From Clostridia bacterium (GTDB lineage Bacteria; Bacillota; Clostridia; Oscillospirales; CAG-272), in NCBI GenBank assembly GCA_017456545.1, contig JAFTJE010000039.1, forward strand, positions 1 to 43,581: 43,581 nucleotides of DNA, in the 5' to 3' direction. The number at the start of each line of letters is the position of its first letter. Position 1 is the first letter of the stretch. The notes beneath the pieces were generated by a model that searched no databases, was not told the DNA's origin, and saw only the letters and a list, made by a program, of their open reading frames with translations. Below are positions 33,317 through 43,581 of the stretch, one piece after another. The translations under genes and the position numbers were made by a program.

Positions 33317-33397
33317 TATGCTCTTCGTTCTTTTTATATTGATATATGATTCTTTTATTATATTGCCAATGCACTCTTTGACAGTCTTGTTTGATTT

Positions 33398-36079
33398 TTA
33401 TTCTGTTCTCAAGGCTATTACAGGGTCCTTCTTTGCTGCCACTCTGGAGGGGATAAGACCTGCAATAAGTGTAAGACCCATACTGATAATAACAAGGATG
33501 ATGGCACCTAAAACAGGGAGAGTAGCCTTAAGCGTTGCAAGACCTGTAAGTGAGAAGAGTATAACATTAATTATTACATTGAAAATTAATGTAACCAATA
33601 TACCGAGCAGTCCGGCTGTAAAGCCAACGATGAGAGTCTCTGCGTTGAATACTCTGGATACATCCCTCTTCGATGCACCGATAGCTCGCAGAATACCTAT
33701 TTCCTTTGTTCTTTCAAGAACGGAAATATAGGTAATAATTCCTATCATAATCGATGATACCACAAGTGAAATAGCTACAAAGGCGATAAGAACATATGAG
33801 ATAGCGTTAATTATAGTCGTTACGGAGCTCATAAGAAGAGCAACTGTATCTGTGTATGTTATCTTATCGTTTTCCTCCTGCTTGCCGTTGTATTCATTAA
33901 TGAGTTCAACTATTCTTTCCTTGCACTCAAAGTCCTTCGGATAGATAGATATCATATTGGGATTACTGAAATCAACATATCCGAGCTTCTGTAAATTGCC
34001 CTCATAGGATGCCTCTGTTTCAAGGGCACGGTTGGCAAGGTCCAATACCTGCTGATCACTCATTCCCGCAACGACGGAGGGGTCAAGGAATGCAGAAAGC
34101 ATCATACGGAGCATAGGAACATCCTTAGCCTCATAGTATTCGGGCTCAAAGCTCTTTCCTGTAAAGAGGTCAACCTCTGTGTTAGCAAACTGAGCCTTTA
34201 CAACATCGCTTTCATTAACCTTCTCTATAAGAGATGGCATAAGAGAGGGAAGGTAACCGAGACAGCCGATTGAAACAGTGCTTACAGAATCCTCTGCAGG
34301 AGTAATAATACCGACAATTTCAAGCTCTACGGCATTGTCGAGGAGAGGCTTGAGCTCATCCTCAGTGCGTTCAACTATAGTCTGTTTGATCACCTCACCT
34401 GTTATGGGATTTTTGGTTTCAACAAGCTTATAGTAGTCGGAGTCAAGAAGTGCCTTGAAGCGATAACCGCATATTTCATCAAATGTATAGGATGTTGAGG
34501 GAATCTTGTAGGTACATTCCTCACCCTTTAGCTGAGCCTCCTGGGCTGCCTTGATGTAGTCCTTTACCTCCTGAATATCTCTGATGCCGAGGGTGTAAAG
34601 AATATAGTCGGTAACCTGGTTATTTTCATCAACTATAATAACAATTTCGTTGGGCTTAGTGGGATATTTACCGTGTACAAGGTCGTACTGGGACTGGATA
34701 TATTCGCTATCACCCACAAGCTCAGCCCATGCATTTCCTCCACCCATCATAGAGGCACCACCCATTTGGCTTCCCGAGCCCGAGGAGCCGCCTAATCCTA
34801 TCTCGGCAAAAAGCTCAGCCATATTTGAAATATTTTTTCTGTAATCTATATATGTTTTTCCGTTTTCCTCGTAGGAGTGTATGGAATATGTGTTCAGATT
34901 TGCAGAGTAGGAATATTTTATATCGGTTGTCAGATCATCAAAGCCGTTATCCTTGTTATCAAGATATTCCTTGAATTTTGCCAGGTTGTTTTCCGTATAT
35001 CCCTTTGATATAGCCTCCATCATGGATACCATAATATCGGATGAATATACCTTGTTGGGGTCTCTGTCCTGATTAACATTGTTCTGACTCATAAGGGAGG
35101 AGAGCAGAGTATTTGTGTCCATGGTTGCCTTTTGTATCTGTAGGGGGTATGAGGACATTGTGCTTTCCTCAATAGAGGTAATATAAGCATTTACGCCACT
35201 GGATACCGATAGAATAAGAGCAATACCGATAATTCCTATACTTCCCGCAAAGGCAGTAAGGAATGTGCGTCCCTTCTTTGTCAAAAGGTTGTTTAGGGAA
35301 AGGAGAAGAGCAGTAAAGAAGGACATGGATTTTTTCTTTTTAGCCTTCTTTTGGTGTTGCTCGGGAAGTGCAGCCTCTACGGGAGCAGCTTCGTTTTCCT
35401 TAGTGTAGGGGTTGGAGTCATCAATTACAGCACCGTCAAGGAGCCTAATTATTCTGCTTGAATAGGTTTCTGCAAGCTCCGGGTTATGGGTAACCATAAT
35501 AATAAGCTTTTCCTTGGATATCTCCTTAAGTATCTCCATAATCTGCACGGAGGTTTCGGAGTCGAGAGCACCTGTGGGCTCGTCGGCTAAGAGTATATCG
35601 GGGTCGTTAACAAGAGCTCTTGCAATGGCAACCCTCTGCATCTGTCCACCCGACATCTGGTTGGGCTTTTTATTGAGCTGATCTCCGAGGCCTACCTTTT
35701 CGAGCACCTCGGTAGCTCTTTTTCTTCTCTCCTCCTTAGAAACACCGGAGAGGGTAAGTGCAAGCTCAACATTGGAGAGCACTGTTTGGTGAGGAATAAG
35801 GTTGTAGCTCTGGAACACAAAGCCGATGGAGTGGTTCCTGTAGGCATCCCAATCCTTATCAGTAAATTTCTTTGTGGACTTTTCATTTATAATAAGGTCA
35901 CCGCTTGTATATTTATCAAGACCGCCGATGATGTTCAAAAGGGTCGTTTTGCCACAGCCCGAGGGACCGAGAATGGATACAAATTCATTTTTTCGGAATT
36001 CAAGATCCACCCCACGGAGTGCACCTACAACGGTATCACCCATTACATAGTTTTTGGTAATTCCCTGTAATTTTAGCAA
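33398..36079 (-). CDS. MacB-like ABC transporter, ATPase fused to FtsX-type permease
   Basis: This is an ATPase-permease fusion of about 893 residues. The N-terminal ATPase (about 1-225) has Walker [11 protein letters not shown]-loop [12 protein letters not shown], signature [15 protein letters not shown] and Walker [14 protein letters not shown] basic linker leads to membrane helix 1 ([19 protein letters not shown]), a large outside domain of about 440 residues with a Gly-Ser-Met stretch, then three helices with the FtsX-type motif [27 protein letters not shown] at 36079 is chosen because GAAGTGAT precedes it and homologues begin ML-x-L; an ATG at 36097 with no ribosome binding site is the alternative. 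Such proteins export peptides or lipids or act mechanically; the substrate is unknown. Confidence 0.9.
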   Translation of the reverse strand: MLKLQGITKNYVMGDTVVGALRGVDLEFRKNEFVSILGPSGCGKTTLLNIIGGLDKYTSGDLIINEKSTKKFTDKDWDAYRNHSIGFVFQSYNLIPHQTVLSNVELALTLSGVSKEERRKRATEVLEKVGLGDQLNKKPNQMSGGQMQRVAIARALVNDPDILLADEPTGALDSETSVQIMEILKEISKEKLIIMVTHNPELAETYSSRIIRLLDGAVIDDSNPYTKENEAAPVEAALPEQHQKKAKKKKSMSFFTALLLSLNNLLTKKGRTFLTAFAGSIGIIGIALILSVSSGVNAYITSIEESTMSSYPLQIQKATMDTNTLLSSLMSQNNVNQDRDPNKVYSSDIMVSMMEAISKGYTENNLAKFKEYLDNKDNGFDDLTTDIKYSYSANLNTYSIHSYEENGKTYIDYRKNISNMAELFAEIGLGGSSGSGSQMGGASMMGGGNAWAELVGDSEYIQSQYDLVHGKYPTKPNEIVIIVDENNQVTDYILYTLGIRDIQEVKDYIKAAQEAQLKGEECTYKIPSTSYTFDEICGYRFKALLDSDYYKLVETKNPITGEVIKQTIVERTEDELKPLLDNAVELEIVGIITPAEDSVSTVSIGCLGYLPSLMPSLIEKVNESDVVKAQFANTEVDLFTGKSFEPEYYEAKDVPMLRMMLSAFLDPSVVAGMSDQQVLDLANRALETEASYEGNLQKLGYVDFSNPNMISIYPKDFECKERIVELINEYNGKQEENDKITYTDTVALLMSSVTTIINAISYVLIAFVAISLVVSSIMIGIITYISVLERTKEIGILRAIGASKRDVSRVFNAETLIVGFTAGLLGILVTLIFNVIINVILFSLTGLATLKATLPVLGAIILVIISMGLTLIAGLIPSRVAAKKDPVIALRTE

Positions 36080-36119
36080 TAATATCACTTCTTTCATTTA
36101 ACATATAAAATATATAAAT

Positions 36120-36148
36120 ATTATAATTTAATTCATCTCATCAGTCAA
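36120..36148 (-). promoter_or_regulatory. Promoter of the MacB-like ABC gene
   Basis: On the minus strand TTGACT (36143-36148), 17 bases, TATAAT (36120-36125), about 40 bases before the start. Confidence 0.88.
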
Positions 36149-36238
36149 TAATTTTGTAAAAAAATTTGCTCTTTTATCACATAATTTTCATATAAGATAA
36201 GTAAGCCCGAGGACATTGTAATTACAGTGTGTACGGTG

Positions 36239-36268
36239 TTGACAATAAATGGGCTTTTATGATAAAAT
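36239..36268 (+). promoter_or_regulatory. Promoter of the YcxB-like gene
   Basis: TTGACA (36239-36244), an 18-base spacer and TAAAAT (36263-36268), followed by AAAGGGG and the ATG at 36293. Confidence 0.8.
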
Positions 36269-36292
36269 AATTAAAAAGAAAGGGGATTAGTA

Positions 36293-36808
36293 ATGGAAAT
36301 AAAAGCTACTACCGTTTACGATAAAAGCAGACTAATAAGATTCAATCACTTCATATCATTACAAAAAAAGGCGTTCTGGATTTTTATGTCTGTTGCAACC
36401 TTAGGAATTATGGGATATTATACATATTTTACTCTCACCTACGGCTTTTACCTAAAAATGCTTATGGCATGCTCCTTAATAGTTGTATTTGATGTGGCTT
36501 GTGTGATTTTACACATTGCTATGCCGTATTTTACGGTGAAAAAGTCGAGGTCCCTTGACGCAAGGGTAGAGTATACCTTTTGTGATGAAGCCCTACTCAC
36601 CTATGCCAAAACCAAATACGAGGAGGAAAATAACAGGACAAAATATTCTGCTATAAAAAAAGCAGTCAGACGGGGTGGAGAGCTGTATCTGTTTTTGGAA
36701 AGTAATCAGGCGTTTTTAGTTGATATATCGACCTTAAGCAGTAATGATGCAGATGCCATAAAGGAGATACTTTCAAGGCACATAGATGAAAAGAAAATAA
36801 AATGGTAA
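36293..36808 (+). CDS. YcxB-like membrane protein
   Basis: The 171-residue product has two membrane helices (about residues 29-47 and 54-80) close to the N-terminus. A C-terminal cytoplasmic domain has the pattern ALLTYAKTKYEEENNRTKYSAI, then R-R-G-G-E-L-Y-L-F and a final helix. This arrangement matches the YcxB-like family, which is of unknown function. It has its own promoter and terminator and is divergent from the ABC exporter. Confidence 0.7.
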   Translation: MEIKATTVYDKSRLIRFNHFISLQKKAFWIFMSVATLGIMGYYTYFTLTYGFYLKMLMACSLIVVFDVACVILHIAMPYFTVKKSRSLDARVEYTFCDEALLTYAKTKYEEENNRTKYSAIKKAVRRGGELYLFLESNQAFLVDISTLSSNDADAIKEILSRHIDEKKIKW

Positions 36809-36812
36809 AAAG

Positions 36813-36835
36813 CAGGACCCTGTGTCCTGTTTTTT
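36813..36835 (+). terminator. Intrinsic terminator of the YcxB-like gene
   Basis: CAGGAC (36813-36818) pairs with GTCCTG (36824-36829), followed by six Ts. The T-run overlaps the stop codon of the convergent symporter gene (36834-36836). Confidence 0.82.
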
Positions 36836-38081
36836 ACTTTAGCTTATTAATGAGTAGATTGAGGGCTATAAGGTTAAAAACCGTTAGAAGAGCAATATTC
36901 AAGTCGGAAACCAACCACATAATCTCCGAGGGTATAAGAGTTGATATAATGCACACCGTGGCAGATAAAAGGGCAAAGAAAGTGTGGATGCTTTTGTTTT
37001 TTGTGATATAAGACAGGGATTTATCACCGTAGTAAAATTGAGATATAAGGGTTGAAAAGACATATATAAGACAGGAAATCCGTATAAAGCCTTCTCCGAA
37101 GGATGGAAAATAATGACCGTAGGCTTTTGACACCCATTCTATTGGAGATAAATCTCTTTGACCGTAAATCAGGATAACAAGTGCAGTGATAGTACATAGA
37201 AGCACAGTATCTACAAAAACCTCTAAGATACCGAGGCACCCCTGTATATGCGGTGAATTATCGGAGGAGGCATGAGCTATTGGGGATGTACCACAGCCTG
37301 CCTCATTTGATAATATACCTCGGCTGACTCCGTATCGGATAGCTGTAAGTATACTAAAGGCTCCGACGCCTGAGAGGGCAGACCTGAAATTAAAGGCTTC
37401 TGCGATTATTTCTGAAAAAACCGTGGGGATGTGTTGATAATTCCGTAAAATAATGCAAAGAGAAAGAAAAGTGTGGGTAAGGGTAAGAAAAGGGATTATA
37501 AGGGAGGTCAGGGAGCTTATTTTATCCACTCCCTTGAGGATAACCGTAAGAAGGAGAATAGCAAATATTCCACCCAAGATAAGAGGACTAAGAGGTGAAA
37601 TATCCTTTATTGCGTTTATTTGCACAAGGTTTCCGGTTATCAGGGAGTTACCGATGCATAAAAAGGAAAAAGCGAGGGCAAGTATAGCTCCTTTTTTATT
37701 TGGAAATGCCTTCTTTATGTAGTACGGTGCACCACCAAAAGCGATACCGTTATGGATTTTTTTGTACCTTATGGCAAAAAAGGTCTCACCGTATTTGACT
37801 CCCATAGCTATGCATGCTGACAATATCATCCAGAAAACAGCCCCGGGACCTCCCATTATAATAGCACTTGCAACACCGGCTATATTGCCAATACCGAGAG
37901 TTCCCGCAAGGGCAAGGGAAAGAGCAGAAAATCCACCCTTGCCACTCTTGATTTCCTTTGCTGTTCTTACAGGGTGAAGAATATAAAAAAATCTCAGCCT
38001 CCACCCGTACCTAAGCCCTGTTATGAGAAGAAATAAGGGTAACACAATTCCGCAAAGAATAAAAATAAAGCCATCAAGCAT
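36834..38081 (-). CDS. Sodium:alanine/glycine symporter (AGCS family)
   Basis: The 415-residue protein imports alanine, glycine or a related amino acid with sodium. About ten membrane helices are evident. Family motifs include GGFSALSLALAGTLGIGNIAG after the first helix, GGPGAVFWMILSA, GGAPYYI, and the highly conserved GVSRGILSNEAGCGTSPIAHA. The length is slightly short for the family (usually 440-490). GGTGGTGAT precedes the start. It is a single gene facing the YcxB-like gene and back-to-back with groES. Confidence 0.93.
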   Translation of the reverse strand: MLDGFIFILCGIVLPLFLLITGLRYGWRLRFFYILHPVRTAKEIKSGKGGFSALSLALAGTLGIGNIAGVASAIIMGGPGAVFWMILSACIAMGVKYGETFFAIRYKKIHNGIAFGGAPYYIKKAFPNKKGAILALAFSFLCIGNSLITGNLVQINAIKDISPLSPLILGGIFAILLLTVILKGVDKISSLTSLIIPFLTLTHTFLSLCIILRNYQHIPTVFSEIIAEAFNFRSALSGVGAFSILTAIRYGVSRGILSNEAGCGTSPIAHASSDNSPHIQGCLGILEVFVDTVLLCTITALVILIYGQRDLSPIEWVSKAYGHYFPSFGEGFIRISCLIYVFSTLISQFYYGDKSLSYITKNKSIHTFFALLSATVCIISTLIPSEIMWLVSDLNIALLTVFNLIALNLLINKLK

Positions 38082-38172
38082 AAAATCACCACCAAAAATA
38101 ATATATTCATCATATAGAGATTATTATATTAAGGAGGATTGTTAATTATTTGTAAACAATAGTCTATACCCC

Positions 38173-38201
38173 TTGATTTTATATATAGGTGGGGATAGAA
38201 T
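38173..38201 (+). promoter_or_regulatory. groESL promoter
   Basis: TTGATT (38173-38178), 17 bases, TAGAAT (38196-38201), twelve bases before the CIRCE element. Confidence 0.8.
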
Positions 38202-38212
38202 ATACAATGTAA

Positions 38213-38239
38213 TTGGCACTCACAAAGAAAGAGTGCTAA
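38213..38239. promoter_or_regulatory. CIRCE element (HrcA operator)
   Basis: TTGGCACTC - nine bases - GAGTGCTAA. The right arm is perfect; the left arm has one change from TTAGCACTC. HrcA represses groESL here until heat shock; hrcA itself is not in the window. Confidence 0.95.
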
Positions 38240-38254
38240 AGCTTAAGGAGGTAA

Positions 38255-40184
<1,930 letters not shown>

Positions 40185-40185
40185 G

Positions 40186-40217
40186 AAATCGGCACCCTCG
40201 GGTGCCGATTTGTTTTT
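40186..40217 (+). terminator. Intrinsic terminator of groESL
   Basis: AAATCGGCACC pairs with GGTGCCGATTT (40186-40211) with a four-base loop, then GTTTTT. Confidence 0.92.
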
Positions 40218-40235
40218 AATATCAGACGCAGTCGG

Positions 40236-40293
40236 TTTCATCCGGGACGGATTTCATCTGTAAAACAGTTTTCATCCACAGTGTGGATTTCAT
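40236..40293. repeat. Short hairpin array with TTTCAT linkers
   Basis: Three small stems are separated by TTTCAT or TTTTCAT: ATCCG-GGA-CGGAT (40240-40252), CTGT-AAA-ACAG (40258-40268) and ATCCAC-AGT-GTGGAT (40274-40288). The linker copies lie at 40236, 40252, 40270 and 40288. The design is the same as in the array at 33088-33286, where the linker is ATTTCAC. It lies between the groEL terminator and the sigma factor gene. Confidence 0.7.
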
Positions 40294-40422
40294 TTTCAGC
40301 TGGATATATATTGAAAATTGTGATAAAATATTTTATGAGATTTTCTAAAAAAATTAACCGATTGATTTTTTCTTTCACTATAATGGCAGAAGCTTCTAAA
40401 AAACTGAAATGGAGGTGAGCAA

Positions 40423-41979
40423 ATGGACGAAAGCAAATTTAACGAAAAGCTGACAGACGCGGCAAAAACTATTTTTTCATACTGTATGGCTAAAACCTCA
40501 AATAAAGAGGATGCCGAGGATCTTTCTCAGGATATACTGTATGAGCTTATTAAATCCTCGGGCAGTATAAGAGATGAAAACGCTTTTTATGGCTTTATGT
40601 GGTCAGTAGCCAATAATGTTTATAACAATTGGTATAAAAGGAAGCTGAAAAATATTACCTGTGAGCTGGACGAAAATATGGCGTCGGATGAGGATCTTTT
40701 TGATATAGAGGATAATAGTGACATTTATCTTGTACGCAGGGAGCTTTCTCTCCTTTCGGAAAAACACAGAAAAGCTACTATTTTGTACTATATTGATGGA
40801 AAATCCTGTCTGGAAATTGCTCAATCCTTAAATATTACGGAAAGCATGGTGAAATATCTGCTTTTCAAATCGAGAAAAATATTGAAAGAGGGAATGAATA
40901 TGGAAAGAAATCTCGGAGAGCTTAGCTATAATCCTAAAACATTGCATCCAATGTACCACGGTCAAGGACCAAATCGTTTTTATGATTTTATGCAAAGTAA
41001 AATCAAACAAAATATTGTTAGTTCATGTTATAATGATGCGTTAACCGTTCAACAGATCAGTCTTGAAACTGGTATTCCACTTCCGTATCTTGATGATGAA
41101 ATCAAGGCTCTTGAGGATAAAAAAATCATAATTAAGGATGGTAAACACTATAAATCAAATATAGTTATTATTTCAACTGAATGTGCCAACGAGATTGAAC
41201 GAGCTGTTATAAAGTATCACGATATTAATGCTGATAAAATGAGGGATTTTATTGAAGAAAAGATGGAGGATTATAAGGCAATAGGATTTGTCAACAATGA
41301 CTTTTCGGAGAATACATTGCGTTGGCAGCTTGTTGCAATTCTATTCAGAAAAATTTGCGATGTGAATAACCAAACAACCTATCCCCCTAAAACAGGGTGG
41401 GGAGAAAACGCTTTCCTTTGGTGCTTGGAAAAGCTTTCACGCAAGCATATGTTTAATTATTGCGGTGCATACAGTAAGCAAGGGGATAGCATAAATTTCT
41501 TTGATTATTTGAGCTTTGAAAATCGTAAAGGAGATCATCACGATTTTTATGGTAATGAACGCTACATCAATATTTTTTGTGATATTTGTCGAGGCGAAAA
41601 GAAGAATTTTAGCGAATATGACCTTGAAGCAATTGCAGAAATGATAAAAAAGGGATATGTTATCAAGGAGAATGAAACATATAAAGCAACCGTTCCGGTT
41701 TACACGACAGAGCAATTCAATAAAATCGCAGATTTTGCCGATCGGTTTGTATGTGATAGTCTGTCATCCATTATTAAAGAAATGAATGACACAAGTGCTC
41801 GTATATTGAGCTCGCATACACCCAAGCATTTGCAAGACCAAGTAAATGGAATTGCTGCCACGGACAAGTTTGTAAATGCAGTATGTATTCCCGCAACAAT
41901 TCTAATTGACAGACAATTTCTAAGTACCGAATGGCATTCTCTTGAAATGCCTACGACTTATGTTGTTTTGAATATATAA
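40423..41979 (+). CDS. ECF-type sigma factor with long C-terminal extension
   Basis: The 518-residue product follows GGAGGTGAG. Residues 1-165 are an ECF sigma factor: region 2 with KEDAEDLSQDILYELIK and FYGFMWSVANNVYNNWYK, and region 4 with LSEKHRKATILYY, EIAQSLNITESMVKYLL and FKSRKILKEG. The remaining 350 residues are not found in ordinary ECF factors. They contain a winged-helix-like unit (about 205-265, LTVQQISLETGIPLPYLDDE and KKIIIKDGKHYKSNIVII) and a second similar wing (about 405-435, GYVIKENETYKATVPVYTTE), with a C-x-x-I-C pair in between. A fused ligand or stress sensor replacing an anti-sigma factor is inferred. Its base composition becomes more AT-rich after about 40960. Confidence 0.85.
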   Translation: MDESKFNEKLTDAAKTIFSYCMAKTSNKEDAEDLSQDILYELIKSSGSIRDENAFYGFMWSVANNVYNNWYKRKLKNITCELDENMASDEDLFDIEDNSDIYLVRRELSLLSEKHRKATILYYIDGKSCLEIAQSLNITESMVKYLLFKSRKILKEGMNMERNLGELSYNPKTLHPMYHGQGPNRFYDFMQSKIKQNIVSSCYNDALTVQQISLETGIPLPYLDDEIKALEDKKIIIKDGKHYKSNIVIISTECANEIERAVIKYHDINADKMRDFIEEKMEDYKAIGFVNNDFSENTLRWQLVAILFRKICDVNNQTTYPPKTGWGENAFLWCLEKLSRKHMFNYCGAYSKQGDSINFFDYLSFENRKGDHHDFYGNERYINIFCDICRGEKKNFSEYDLEAIAEMIKKGYVIKENETYKATVPVYTTEQFNKIADFADRFVCDSLSSIIKEMNDTSARILSSHTPKHLQDQVNGIAATDKFVNAVCIPATILIDRQFLSTEWHSLEMPTTYVVLNI

Positions 41980-41983
41980 AACT

Positions 41984-42043
41984 AAAAACAGCCATGCATA
42001 TGAAGTGAACCATCTTTGGTTCACTTCAAGCCTGGCTGTTTTT
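41984..42043. terminator. Two-part stem terminator shared by convergent genes
   Basis: AAAAACAGCCA (41984-41994) pairs with TGGCTGTTTTT (42033-42043), and TGAAGTGAACCA (42001-42012) with TGGTTCACTTCA (42017-42028) around TCTT. Ts on one side and As on the other let it work in both directions. Confidence 0.88.
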
Positions 42044-42059
42044 AATAGAAAGTATTATA

Positions 42060-42737
42060 TTAATAATCCCCGGGGTGAAGGTCGAGGGTTACATCTGTTG
42101 CGTAATCGGGAAGAGAATTTTTTTCCTCCTTTGGAGGATAACCCATATATTCTCGTAGGTGCTTGTCGTAGGCGTCCTTATAAAACTGAGTTTCCCTTAC
42201 AGAATTTGTTATAACAAGGCTCTTTCCTTCATATTTATCTGAGAAGGTGGGATTATCTCTTTCAATTGTATATATTTGTCTGTTACACTGTTCTATACTT
42301 GCATTCAGCCCTGCCACATTAAAGCTTTCAACTCTATGAAGCAGCAGCTCGTAATTTGCTTTGCATTTGCGTACTCTTCCGGGTTTGCTTGCAGCAACAA
42401 ATATGGCGATAAACGGAGAGAAAACAATATAAATGAACAACCATACTATATCAACAGCTATACAGAATAAGCCTGCTATAATAACAAAAGGAACTGCTCC
42501 TGCCATTATGATGGTGACAAGCAAGCCGATGGCTGTGCTGAATACCGTTATGATAGCGTCTATACTGAACGGAAACCATATATTGTGAAAAACCTTTTTC
42601 ATGGCAGAGCTTTTTTTCTCTCTTGAAAGCCTGTTCTTGCTCCGCTGAAGATTTGCTTGAAGGGCTTTATAATCATTAAGCCTTTCTTCAAGTCTGTCCT
42701 TTTCCTTTCGCAGGGATGAGTATTCGTTATAATTCAT
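42060..42737 (-). CDS. Coiled-coil membrane protein of unknown function
   Basis: The 225-residue product has a charged N-terminal coiled coil (about 8-45, with SLRKEKDRLEERLNDYKALQ), then two long hydrophobic stretches (about 57-82 and 84-113). A polar C-terminal half includes a second helix, GLNASIEQCNRQIYTIERD. AAGGGGGG precedes the ATG. It is a single gene between two terminators. I do not recognise a family; a membrane-anchored structural or scaffold role is possible but unsupported. Confidence 0.7.
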   Translation of the reverse strand: MNYNEYSSLRKEKDRLEERLNDYKALQANLQRSKNRLSREKKSSAMKKVFHNIWFPFSIDAIITVFSTAIGLLVTIIMAGAVPFVIIAGLFCIAVDIVWLFIYIVFSPFIAIFVAASKPGRVRKCKANYELLLHRVESFNVAGLNASIEQCNRQIYTIERDNPTFSDKYEGKSLVITNSVRETQFYKDAYDKHLREYMGYPPKEEKNSLPDYATDVTLDLHPGDY

Positions 42738-42796
42738 ATCTGTATTTCCCCCCTTTTGTTTTATTGTAGCATAAAGCTTGTAATGCTGTCAACCAA

Positions 42797-42824
42797 AAAA
42801 GAGAGTGCCGTAGCACTCTCTTTT
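42797..42824 (-). terminator. Intrinsic terminator of pckG
   Basis: AAAAGAGAGTGC (42797-42808) pairs with GCACTCTCTTTT (42813-42824) around CGTA. Read on the minus strand it ends in a U-run from the As at 42795-42800, 14 bases after the pckG stop. Confidence 0.9.
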
Positions 42825-42837
42825 AAGTTAAGCTATA

Positions 42838-43581
42838 TTACTTGTTAAGTCTTGCTTCAAGAGCTGCAAGCTCCTCGTACATAGTAGCGGGAACTCTTGC
42901 ACCAACCTGTGCGTAGAACGCCTTGATGTTTTCAACATCCTCAAGCCAGGAAGCCTTATCAACGGAGAGAAGACCCTCAACTGTATCAACAGTGATATCC
43001 TCAAGGCCCTCGATGTTGATGTCCTTAGCATAAGGAACATAACCGATAGCTGTCTCTCTTGCCTCAACCTTACCCTCACAACGAGCAAGAATCCAGTCAA
43101 GAACTCTCATATTATCGCCGAATCCGGGCCAGATGAAGTGACCTTCGTCATCTGTTCTGAACCAGTTAACATGGAAAATCTTAGGAGCATTGGGAATCTT
43201 CTTACCCATATCGAGCCAGTGCTGGAAGTAGTCACCCATATCATAGCCTACGAAGGGTCTCATTGCCATGGGGTCACGGCGAACTACACCTACTGCACCT
43301 GCAGCAGCTGCTGTAGTCTCGGAAGCCATGATGGAGCCAACGAAGGAGCCGTGCTGCCAACCGAAGGACTGGTATACGAGGGGAGCTGTCTTAGCACGAC
43401 GGCCACCGAATACAATAGCAGAGATGGGAACGCCTGCAGGATTGTCAAACTCGGAGGAGATGCAAGGACAGTTCTTTGCAAGAGCTGTAAATCTGGAGTT
43501 AGGATGAGCAGCAGAAGTATTAACCTTATCCTTCTTGTCATACTTAGCCTTATCCCACTTTTCGCCCTTCCAGTTGATGCA
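42838..43581 (-). CDS. pckG: Phosphoenolpyruvate carboxykinase (GTP), C-terminal part
   Basis: The frame is open to the window edge, so only the last 247 residues are seen; the ATG at 43329 is internal (methionine in G-S-I-M-A-S-E). The enzyme interconverts oxaloacetate and PEP with GTP or GDP, in gluconeogenesis or, in gut anaerobes, CO2 fixation. The visible part has GVPISAIVFGGRRAKTAPLV, QSFGWQHGSFVGS, the FHVNWFRTDDEGHFIWPGFG nucleotide-binding region and NMRVLDWILARCEG. These are characteristic of the GTP-dependent class, not the ATP-dependent PckA. A terminator follows the stop. Confidence 0.95.
   Translation of the reverse strand, partial: CINWKGEKWDKAKYDKKDKVNTSAAHPNSRFTALAKNCPCISSEFDNPAGVPISAIVFGGRRAKTAPLVYQSFGWQHGSFVGSIMASETTAAAAGAVGVVRRDPMAMRPFVGYDMGDYFQHWLDMGKKIPNAPKIFHVNWFRTDDEGHFIWPGFGDNMRVLDWILARCEGKVEARETAIGYVPYAKDINIEGLEDITVDTVEGLLSVDKASWLEDVENIKAFYAQVGARVPATMYEELAALEARLNK

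Larger units (their letters stand above)
32956..33335. mobile_element. MITE-like element with terminal inverted repeats and hairpin array
   Basis: A 14-base perfect inverted repeat, AAAAAGAACGAAGA at 32957-32970 and its complement at 33322-33335, bounds about 380 bases with no coding potential. ATATT directly flanks both ends (32951-32955 and 33336-33340), a possible 5-bp target-site duplication; AT richness makes this weaker. Inside are a stem-loop at 33036-33068, an array of small hairpins (33088-33286) and a 12-bp stem at 33289-33316. No transposase lies in the window. It fills almost all of the gap between the threonine operon and the ABC exporter. Confidence 0.65.

Noticed and set aside
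36203-36256. AAGCCC / GGGCTT inverted repeat before the YcxB-like gene
   Set aside because: Only six bases with a 42-base separation, and one arm lies in the promoter spacer; likely chance.
40366-40384. TTGATT-TATAAT promoter for the sigma factor gene
   Set aside because: The spacing is only 11 bases, too short for a housekeeping promoter. The TATAAT may be used with an unrecognised -35 element.

Overview
The window looks like a low-to-moderate GC Firmicute of the gut Clostridia type (Oscillospiraceae/Ruminococcaceae-like). This is inferred from strong AGGAGG-type ribosome binding sites, TTGACA-17-TATAAT promoters, a CIRCE element before groESL, BspA-like leucine-rich repeat lipoproteins, a long-form hibernation factor and a GTP-type PEP carboxykinase. 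No rRNA, tRNA, CRISPR, phage or transposase gene was seen. Both edges cut genes: a leucine-rich repeat protein at base 1 and pckG at the right end.

Layout. Bases 1-2319 hold two related BspA-like surface proteins and an unknown lipoprotein. Bases 2492-5583 (minus) carry hpf and a copper module (copA plus a separate HMA protein), read from a promoter that overlaps a palindrome. Next come a DUF1846 protein (5828-7312), recG (7409-9544, minus) and a ROK glucokinase (9681-10643, minus). Bases 11194-23845 form one seven-gene operon and are the centrepiece of the window. It encodes a very large carbohydrate-binding substrate-binding protein, two complete pairs of ABC sugar permeases, a beta-propeller/TPR/Yip1-like membrane fusion, and a 1040-residue DUF5696-like secreted protein. 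There is no ATPase and no recognisable glycosidase. Bases 23986-26449 are a zinc/cadmium efflux operon (ArsR sensor, stand-alone HMA protein, P1B ATPase).

Bases 26528-32921 encode the complete aspartate-to-threonine pathway as two divergent operons: hom-lysC-asd on the minus strand, and thrC-thrB plus an HTH-ACT regulator on the plus strand. A MITE-like element (32956-33335) follows, with terminal inverted repeats, a possible 5-bp target duplication and an internal array of small hairpins joined by GTGAAAT/ATTTCAC linkers. After it come a MacB-like ABC exporter (minus), a YcxB-like protein, an AGCS sodium:amino-acid symporter (minus), groES-groEL under CIRCE control, and a second short hairpin array with TTTCAT linkers. 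The last genes are an ECF sigma factor with a roughly 350-residue C-terminal extension, a coiled-coil membrane protein and partial pckG.

How the parts fit. The sugar operon appears to capture and import a large or complex glycan. Energy would have to come from a shared MsmX-type ATPase encoded elsewhere. Glucokinase lies divergently just upstream and could feed imported glucose into glycolysis. The strongest candidates for undescribed biology are the seven-gene glycan operon, the hairpin-array repeats and the extended sigma factor.
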